Source: Kiritimatiellales bacterium
Lineage (GTDB): Bacteria > Verrucomicrobiota > Kiritimatiellia > Kiritimatiellales > Pontiellaceae
Direction of reading: 5' to 3'
DNA: 8,552 bases
Assembly (NCBI GenBank): GCA_021734595.1
Contig: JAIPIO010000173.1
Location: 1-8,552 of the forward strand
Both the position numbers and the translations under genes were made by a program. Of the stretch, positions 5,094 through 8,552 are shown one piece after another. Below the pieces are notes generated by a model. It was not told the DNA's origin and made no database searches. It worked only from the letters and a program-made list of their open reading frames with translations. The stretch's first letter is position 1; each line of letters starts with the position of its first letter.

Positions 5094-8000
5094 ACCACAG
5101 TGTGGGCAAGTTCGCCAATCAGCGCGTCCGGTTTTTCTACGATCTTTGCCAGCAGTTCTTCATATCCCGCCATGTGCCGCTGAATCGTCTCCGCATCAAA
5201 AAGATCGGTGTTGAAGGCCCATTCCGTTTTAAAATGTCCATGGTCATCCACCGCATTCAGGAACAGTTCGAAGGTCTCATAGTTCTTCGCATTGGAGGTA
5301 AACTCAAATTTTAGGTTGGCAAACTTAATCTTCTCCAGATCAATTCCGCTATCCACATTGAATACCACCGGTGCCAGCGGCATACGCGATGGGTCGCGGG
5401 CAACCTTAAGATTCCTCACCAAGGTTCCAAAGGTGTAAAGCTGATGTTCGAATGCATCCAGCATGATGCCGCGCAGGTTTTTCATGTAATCCGAAAACAC
5501 CATGTGGTCCTCCACCCGGCTTCGGATCGGCAGGAAATTCACGCAATGGCCCACCAGGTTATCCATCCCCCGCGCCGCCTGTCCTGACGTCGGCAGACCC
5601 ACCACAATATCCTCCTGGCCGCTGATCTGATGGAGATACACATTGAACGCCGCCATCAGCATGTTCACAAACGTGCAACCGCGCTCGCTGCTGATCTTCC
5701 GCAGCTGCTCCACCAGTTGTTGATTGACCGACGCGTCGATGCGCGAACCGTTGGTGGTTCGCATCGGCGGGCGCGCATGATCGAGGGGCAGGTCCAGCAC
5801 AGGAAGATCCCCCTCAAACTGCGCCAGCCAAAATGCGGCAGCCGCCTTGAACTCTTCCCCTTCATTCCATTCGGTTTCGATCCGTGCATAGTTGGCAATG
5901 CTATAGGGTGGTTCCAACTCCGGTTCTTTCCCGGCGCAGAGGGCGGTATAGATCCGACCGAGATCGTGCACGATTACATCGATCGACCACCCGTCGCACA
6001 CCAAGTGGTGCCCGGTAAGAACCAGCAGATGTTCATTCTCCTGCAGGGCCAGCAACCGCGCGCGCAGCAGCGGTCCGTTTTCAATATCAAAAGAATCATC
6101 CGCTTCGCTGCGCAGAATTTCCTTCAGGCGGCTTTCCCTTGCCTCTTTGCTCTCGCCGGTCAGATCAGCAAACTGAACCTCAAAGTCGATGGAAGGTGAG
6201 ATGCGCATGTGCATACCGTCTTCACTGAAGGTGCTGCGCAGTGCATCATGCCGCGCAACGGTCCTGACAATGGCGTCCTGAAGAGCCTGACGGTCCAGCG
6301 CCCCGAACAGTCGGAGGCTGACCGACTCGTTGTAGGCCTTGGATGCATCCGGATCCATCAGCAGCGCGGTCCATATCTCCTTCTGCGCCTCGGTGGTGGG
6401 CACCATCAGCCTGCCGTCCATGGTCTCGAAGCGGGCAGCAGCAACATTGAGCAACCCAGCATCCACCATTTCCGTAACCGTCTCCTTGAAGCAGCGGAGG
6501 ATCTTTTCAATATCCCCTTCGGTGTGCGCAATCGTCAGGAAGCAGGGGCGCGCATCCCATACATGCACTCCCTTGAACCGCATCCAGGCGTAGAACAGAT
6601 CGCTGAACGGTTCATCCTCCGAAAACTTAATCTTAAACAGGGAACCAAAGTTTTTGACCTGTAGCGACACGCCCGCGGCCAGGCAAAATGTATTAACCGC
6701 GGCCACGAGTTCATCCGTCCGGCGATTCAGCGTTTCCTGAAGCTGCGGACCCTGCTCCTTGAGATAGGTCAGCGAAGCCTTGGCGGCGGCCAGCGCCAGC
6801 GGGTGGCGCACAAAGGTGCCGGCAAAGTAGGTCACACCGACCTGCGGATAGGATTCATCGCCGAACTGCCACTGCCCGCCGTCCAGCGCGTCCATAAAAC
6901 GGCGGCTCCCGGCAATCACCCCGATCGGCATCCCGCCGCCGATCACTTTTCCGTAGGTTGCGATATCGGCCTTCACCTCGAATATGGCCTGCGCGCCGCG
7001 CGGATGGATGCGGAAACCGGTGATGACCTCATCCATAATGAAGGCCGCACCGCATTCGTCCGCAATCCTGCGGCACTCCTGCAGGAACTTCTTGGGCTGC
7101 CAGCCGGGGCGGCGGCTCTGGACCGGTTCCACCATGATGGCGGCGAATTCGTCGCTCCGCTCCCGCAAAACGCGCAGCGACTCGTCGGTTCCATAATCCA
7201 GCACCAGCACATTTTCAACTGCGGAACGGGGAATCCCCGGCGCGGCCGGCAGTGAACGCAACGATGATGTTCCCCGTACAATCACCTCATCCAAAATACC
7301 GTGATAGTCGCCGGCAAACATAACCACCGTGTCGCGCCCGGTCACCGTACGTGCCAACCGCATGGCACCGAGCACAGCCTCCGAGCCGGTATTGCAGAAT
7401 GCAACACGCTCGAGCCCCGTGAGTTCGCTGACCAATCCGGCCACTTCGCCGGTCAGCGGATGCTGTGGACCGATTTCATATCCTTTATGCAACTGTTCTT
7501 CCACGGCCTTTACAATGAACGGCGCGGAAAAACCAAAAAAGTTGGAGCCGAACCCACAGGTCAGGTCCACGTATTCATTCCCGTCGATATCGCGCAGGGT
7601 CACGCCGTGGGACTCATCGACCATAATGGGATAGACGATTTCCTTCAGCAAGGGACGGAATCCCGACACCACGCGCGGATCGGCCAGCCTAGGGCGGTTG
7701 GCCTGGGTCTTGGATTTTGATTGCCGGGTGCGCTGGGTATATTTCTGAATAAACTGATTGAGGCCTTTTTGCTGTTTCGCCGTCAGATCTCCGCTTTCAC
7801 TGACCGCAATGCGTGCCCCGGCCCCAAACACTTTCTTTTTCTCCGGTTCCGGCGCAAACGGCTCGGTGGAAATTTTCGGAACTGCAGGTTTGTTCGATCC
7901 AGCCTGCTCGACCGGCATCGCGGCTTCCAGATGATCTGCCAAAAGCCCGATGGTATTAAAATCCTCCATCAGCTGGCGGAAGGAAATCTTTACACCGAAT

Positions 8001-8552
8001 TCGCGGCTGATCGCCAAACTGGCCTGGGTCAGGAACAGCGAGTCAAAACCCATCTCCATAAAGGAGAGGTCTTCATTGACACCGGAAAGGTCTTCACCGG
8101 AGGTATCCTCCAGCACTTGGCCGATTTTGACAATCACCCGCTCGCGGGGACTCAGATCTGAGAGCGCTGCATCCCCGACGTCCGGTTCCTCATCAGAAAA
8201 TTCCCCGGCATCGGCCATCGCGCGGCCGCCCGGCTGAAGCCAGTAGCGTTTCCGTTCGAACGGATAACCGGGGAGCGGAATGCGCCGGCATTTTTCCAAT
8301 GCCAGAAAAGCGTGCCCGTCGCACTCGACACCGGCCAGCCACAACTGCCCGACCGCCATCAGCAGGGCGTTCCATTCGGCATCGTTTTCGACGGTGCTTC
8401 CCATGCTGGCTATGGTAATCTGGTCGCGGGCACTGATATCCTGCCGACGGGAATTCTTTGCCAGCGTGGCGCACGATGAACCCGGTCCGATTTCCAGCAG
8501 CACCCGCTCCGGCTGCTCCCACAGGCGGGCGACGGAATCGGCAAAGCGCACC
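5090..8552 (-). CDS. Hybrid PKS-NRPS subunit, C-terminal part: AT(end)-ACP-aminotransferase-condensation (5' end outside window)
   Basis: This is the last 1,153 codons of a PKS-NRPS subunit. The reading frame enters from the right edge in mid-acyltransferase; the GTG at 8551 is an internal valine, not a start. Residue numbers count from there. Domains in order: AT C-terminus (1-106), ACP (about 134-212, phosphopantetheine Ser171), a Pro/Lys/Gln-rich linker (213-285), class-III PLP aminotransferase (about 286-705, Lys535) and a condensation domain (about 715-1148, HHLVCDG at 848-854). No ketoreductase, dehydratase or enoylreductase lies between AT and ACP, so the ACP should carry a beta-keto chain that the aminotransferase turns into a beta-amino thioester. 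The protein stops right after the C domain, and its partner A domain begins the next gene. The order ACP-AMT-C is known from microcystin McyE and mycosubtilin/iturin synthetases. Family assignment is very secure; the exact product is inferred. A ketosynthase is expected upstream, outside the window. Confidence 0.96.
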   Translation of the reverse strand, partial: VRFADSVARLWEQPERVLLEIGPGSSCATLAKNSRRQDISARDQITIASMGSTVENDAEWNALLMAVGQLWLAGVECDGHAFLALEKCRRIPLPGYPFERKRYWLQPGGRAMADAGEFSDEEPDVGDAALSDLSPRERVIVKIGQVLEDTSGEDLSGVNEDLSFMEMGFDSLFLTQASLAISREFGVKISFRQLMEDFNTIGLLADHLEAAMPVEQAGSNKPAVPKISTEPFAPEPEKKKVFGAGARIAVSESGDLTAKQQKGLNQFIQKYTQRTRQSKSKTQANRPRLADPRVVSGFRPLLKEIVYPIMVDESHGVTLRDIDGNEYVDLTCGFGSNFFGFSAPFIVKAVEEQLHKGYEIGPQHPLTGEVAGLVSELTGLERVAFCNTGSEAVLGAMRLARTVTGRDTVVMFAGDYHGILDEVIVRGTSSLRSLPAAPGIPRSAVENVLVLDYGTDESLRVLRERSDEFAAIMVEPVQSRRPGWQPKKFLQECRRIADECGAAFIMDEVITGFRIHPRGAQAIFEVKADIATYGKVIGGGMPIGVIAGSRRFMDALDGGQWQFGDESYPQVGVTYFAGTFVRHPLALAAAKASLTYLKEQGPQLQETLNRRTDELVAAVNTFCLAAGVSLQVKNFGSLFKIKFSEDEPFSDLFYAWMRFKGVHVWDARPCFLTIAHTEGDIEKILRCFKETVTEMVDAGLLNVAAARFETMDGRLMVPTTEAQKEIWTALLMDPDASKAYNESVSLRLFGALDRQALQDAIVRTVARHDALRSTFSEDGMHMRISPSIDFEVQFADLTGESKEARESRLKEILRSEADDSFDIENGPLLRARLLALQENEHLLVLTGHHLVCDGWSIDVIVHDLGRIYTALCAGKEPELEPPYSIANYARIETEWNEGEEFKAAAAFWLAQFEGDLPVLDLPLDHARPPMRTTNGSRIDASVNQQLVEQLRKISSERGCTFVNMLMAAFNVYLHQISGQEDIVVGLPTSGQAARGMDNLVGHCVNFLPIRSRVEDHMVFSDYMKNLRGIMLDAFEHQLYTFGTLVRNLKVARDPSRMPLAPVVFNVDSGIDLEKIKFANLKFEFTSNAKNYETFELFLNAVDDHGHFKTEWAFNTDLFDAETIQRHMAGYEELLAKIVEKPDALIGELAHTVV
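5108..6409 (-). other. Condensation domain C1, PKS-to-NRPS (hybrid) type
   Basis: The catalytic motif HHLVCDG is intact (His849 is the second, catalytic His; codon 6005-6007). SGQAARGMDNLVGHCVNFLPIR (within 988-1010) is the form typical of hybrid condensation domains that follow PKS or AMT domains; C2 of the next gene has GLFLNTVVLRT instead. The domain should join the beta-amino acyl chain from the ACP to the amino acid held on PCP1 of the downstream protein. It ends the polypeptide: the stop comes 5 residues after the domain edge, in the linker that normally leads into an A domain. Confidence 0.92.
6437..7696 (-). other. Embedded class-III (GSA-type) PLP aminotransferase domain
   Basis: This is a PLP-dependent aminotransferase of the glutamate-1-semialdehyde aminomutase type, fused inside a PKS-NRPS protein. 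Visible marks are the cofactor-phosphate region FCNTGSEAV (385-393), DEVITGFR with PLP-ring Asp507, and ATYGKVIGGGMPIG with Schiff-base Lys535 (codon 6947-6949). The preceding linker, with QFIQKYTQRT and RPRLADPR, and motifs such as VEPVQSRRPG and FAGTF match my memory of AMT domains in McyE-type proteins. The expected reaction is amination of the beta-keto thioester on the adjacent ACP, with an amino acid donor that the sequence does not reveal. All catalytic residues are present. Confidence 0.95.
7916..8152 (-). other. Acyl carrier protein (ACP) domain
   Basis: The motif EMGFDSLFLTQ carries the phosphopantetheine attachment site at Ser171 (codon 8039-8041). GFDSL is the PKS-type carrier signature, unlike the LGGxS motif of the peptidyl carriers in the downstream gene. 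The domain presents the beta-keto chain to the neighbouring aminotransferase. Confidence 0.95.
8234..8551 (-). other. Acyltransferase (AT) domain, C-terminal end only
   Basis: The stretch shows the LLEIGPGSS element typical of the last third of PKS acyltransferase domains. It ends in RRIPLPGYPFERKRYWL, the classic post-AT linker. The catalytic GHSxG serine and the residues that choose malonyl or methylmalonyl extender lie outside the window, so extender choice cannot be read. Confidence 0.93.

Noticed and set aside
8549..8551. GTG at the right edge as the start of the upstream gene
   Set aside because: The reading frame is already inside an acyltransferase domain there, so the codon is an internal valine and the true start is outside the window.
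5090..8552. Calling the upstream gene mcyE or ituA/mycA
   Set aside because: The ACP-AMT-C order is shared, but the protein ends after the first C domain and the predicted following residues differ, so a specific symbol is not justified.

Overview
The window is the inside of a hybrid polyketide synthase / non-ribosomal peptide synthetase (PKS-NRPS) gene cluster. Everything recognisable is on the minus strand. Two large genes, both cut by the window edges, fill almost all of it, and only 35 bases separate them. The upstream gene (5090 to the right edge) encodes the end of a PKS-type subunit: acyltransferase C-terminus, acyl carrier protein (ACP), class-III PLP aminotransferase (AMT), condensation (C) domain. 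The downstream gene (5054 to the left edge) encodes an NRPS: adenylation (A1) - carrier (PCP1) - condensation (C2) - adenylation (A2) - carrier (PCP2), and continues beyond the window. I translated the downstream frame by hand from its GTG start to base 3 and found 1,684 codons without a stop or frameshift. It has no stop inside the window, and its start is not ATG.

How the parts work together (inference from domain order): a PKS module whose ketosynthase should lie to the right extends an acyl chain. No ketoreductase lies between AT and ACP, so the beta-keto thioester can be converted by the embedded aminotransferase to a beta-amino thioester. The C domain at the end of the first protein joins this beta-amino acyl unit to the amino acid loaded by A1 of the second protein. 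The A1 pocket has two acidic residues and resembles lysine-type pockets. C2 then adds the amino acid loaded by A2, whose pocket is close to glycine-type codes with a change at the last variable position. The linker after PCP2 resembles the one before C2, so another C domain probably follows. The predicted product is a beta-amino-acyl (lipo)peptide, in the biosynthetic style of the microcystin McyE and iturin/mycosubtilin AMT subunits, but with a different layout.

Non-coding space is minimal: the junction at 5055-5089 holds a ribosome binding site and a six-codon mini-ORF. There are no RNA genes, insertion sequences, CRISPR arrays or convincing terminators. The most unusual DNA-level feature is a dispersed palindrome, TTCCA-N5-TGGAA: five exact copies and one near copy, all inside the coding sequence of the downstream gene. 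In four of the six it appears in the protein as Phe-Gln-x-Leu-Glu.

Organism: a bacterium of fairly high G+C with a strong bias to G/C at third codon positions. The sequence does not fix the phylum. The palindrome reminds me of dispersed words in some Kiritimatiellota/Verrucomicrobiota genomes, but this is an unverified recollection.
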